The translations under genes and the position numbers were made by a program. The notes beneath the pieces were generated by a model. The model was given only the letters and a program-made list of their open reading frames with translations. It made no database searches and had not been told where the DNA came from. From contig JABDIP010000409.1 in NCBI GenBank assembly GCA_013003675.1, forward strand, positions 1-6,110: a stretch of DNA of 6,110 nucleotides. Reading direction: 5' to 3'. Position 1 is the stretch's first letter. Each line of letters begins with the position of its first letter. Positions 5,540 to 6,110 of the stretch are shown one piece after another. Source of the DNA: Inquilinus sp. GTDB taxonomy: Bacteria > Pseudomonadota > Alphaproteobacteria > DSM-16000 > Inquilinaceae.

Positions 5540-6110
5540 TCACGCCGCGGGTTGCGGGCATGCATTCGTTTTGTTGGCCTGCTGTTCTTTTCGAATGAAG
5601 CTGCCCTCGAAGAAGGTCAGCCAGTTTTCTCCGAGGATCTTCGCGACCTCTTGCTCGGAAAAGCCGGTGTCGCGCAGACCGCCGGCAATGTTGGGAAAGT
5701 CGCGGTTGTCGCGGAACCAGTCCGGCTGCGGCGGGAATCCGGCGTTGTCCTTGGAACCCTCGCCATAGTCGATGGTCTTGGTCCAGCGGCCGACCCGCAT
5801 CCACTCGACCACGCTGTCCGGCTGATTCTGGCACAGATCGGAGCCGATACCGAGATGATCGACGCCGACCAGTTCGGCGGCACGGGCGACCATGCCGCAG
5901 AAGCTCGCAAGCGTGCAGTCGGCGCCGCCCTTGAGATGGTGGGGATAGAGTGAGAATCCGATCATGCCGCCGGAGTCGGACAACGCCCTGAGCACATCGT
6001 CGGACTTGTTGCGCTTGGCCGGATGCCAGAAGGCCGGATTGGCGTGGGTGATCGCGATCGGCCGCCCTGACACCTCGATGGCGTCGAGCGTCGAGCGTTC
6101 GGCGGAATGG
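5540..6110 (-). CDS. M19 family (renal/membrane-type) dipeptidase, C-terminal part, 5' end outside window
   Basis: Zinc-dependent amidohydrolase-fold dipeptidase. The family cleaves dipeptides and some other small amides, but the substrate here is unknown. The reading frame is open to the right edge, so the N-terminal half (HxD metal ligands, bridging Glu) is missing; 189 residues remain. The first whole codon visible (6109-6107) is a His. A second His follows 21 residues later in ITHAN, then an Arg 11 residues after that (PAKRNKSDD), and an Asp 69 residues after the second His in HLGIGSD. This spacing equals that of H198, H219, R230 and D288 of human renal dipeptidase as I remember it, so the metal and substrate residues in this half look intact. 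A GTG at 6073 sits inside the conserved domain and is not a credible start. The C-terminal tail carries SFCGMVARAAELVGVDHLGI and a Trp/Arg-rich VVEWMRVGRWTK stretch. It is the first visible gene of the run, 33 nt ahead of the BCCT gene. Confidence 0.9.
   Translation of the reverse strand, partial: HSAERSTLDAIEVSGRPIAITHANPAFWHPAKRNKSDDVLRALSDSGGMIGFSLYPHHLKGGADCTLASFCGMVARAAELVGVDHLGIGSDLCQNQPDSVVEWMRVGRWTKTIDYGEGSKDNAGFPPQPDWFRDNRDFPNIAGGLRDTGFSEQEVAKILGENWLTFFEGSFIRKEQQANKTNACPQPAA

Noticed and set aside
1..6110. tRNA, rRNA, CRISPR array, insertion sequence or attachment site
   Set aside because: No cloverleaf, no spaced direct repeats, no transposase or integrase motifs and no paired terminal repeats were seen.

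Overview
The window is high-GC DNA carrying one tightly packed run of five genes, all on the minus strand, read from the right edge towards the left. Overall gene style, codon use and the protein families point to an Alphaproteobacterium (Rhodobacterales/Hyphomicrobiales-like). That assignment comes from family knowledge, not from a marker gene.

Layout in transcription order: (1) the C-terminal 189 residues of an M19 membrane-type dipeptidase, cut by the right edge (5540-6110); (2) a 33-nt gap, then a complete BCCT-family secondary transporter (3941-5506); (3) a 118-nt intercistronic spacer with a strong hairpin; (4) a 567-residue soluble protein of no family I can name (2119-3822); (5) a DUF3726 protein whose ATG overlaps the previous stop as ATGA (1472-2122); (6) a 16-nt gap, then an Ldh2-type NAD(P)-dependent oxidoreductase (448-1455). 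Positions 1-447 hold no convincing gene. They contain three inverted repeats just past the last stop codon and an AT-rich patch at 241-280.

The spacing (ATGA overlap, 16-nt and 33-nt gaps) argues for a single operon. A plausible reading is uptake plus catabolism of a small zwitterionic or quaternary-amine compound. The BCCT carrier would import it, the M19 hydrolase would cleave an amide or peptide-like bond, and the Ldh2 protein would oxidise or reduce a 2-oxo, 2-hydroxy or cyclic imino acid. The 567-residue and DUF3726 proteins would act as unknown partners, perhaps as a complex because their genes overlap. No substrate can be named from the sequence. The transporter's aromatic box and the oxidoreductase's active-site motifs both differ from the textbook members, so the substrate may be unusual.
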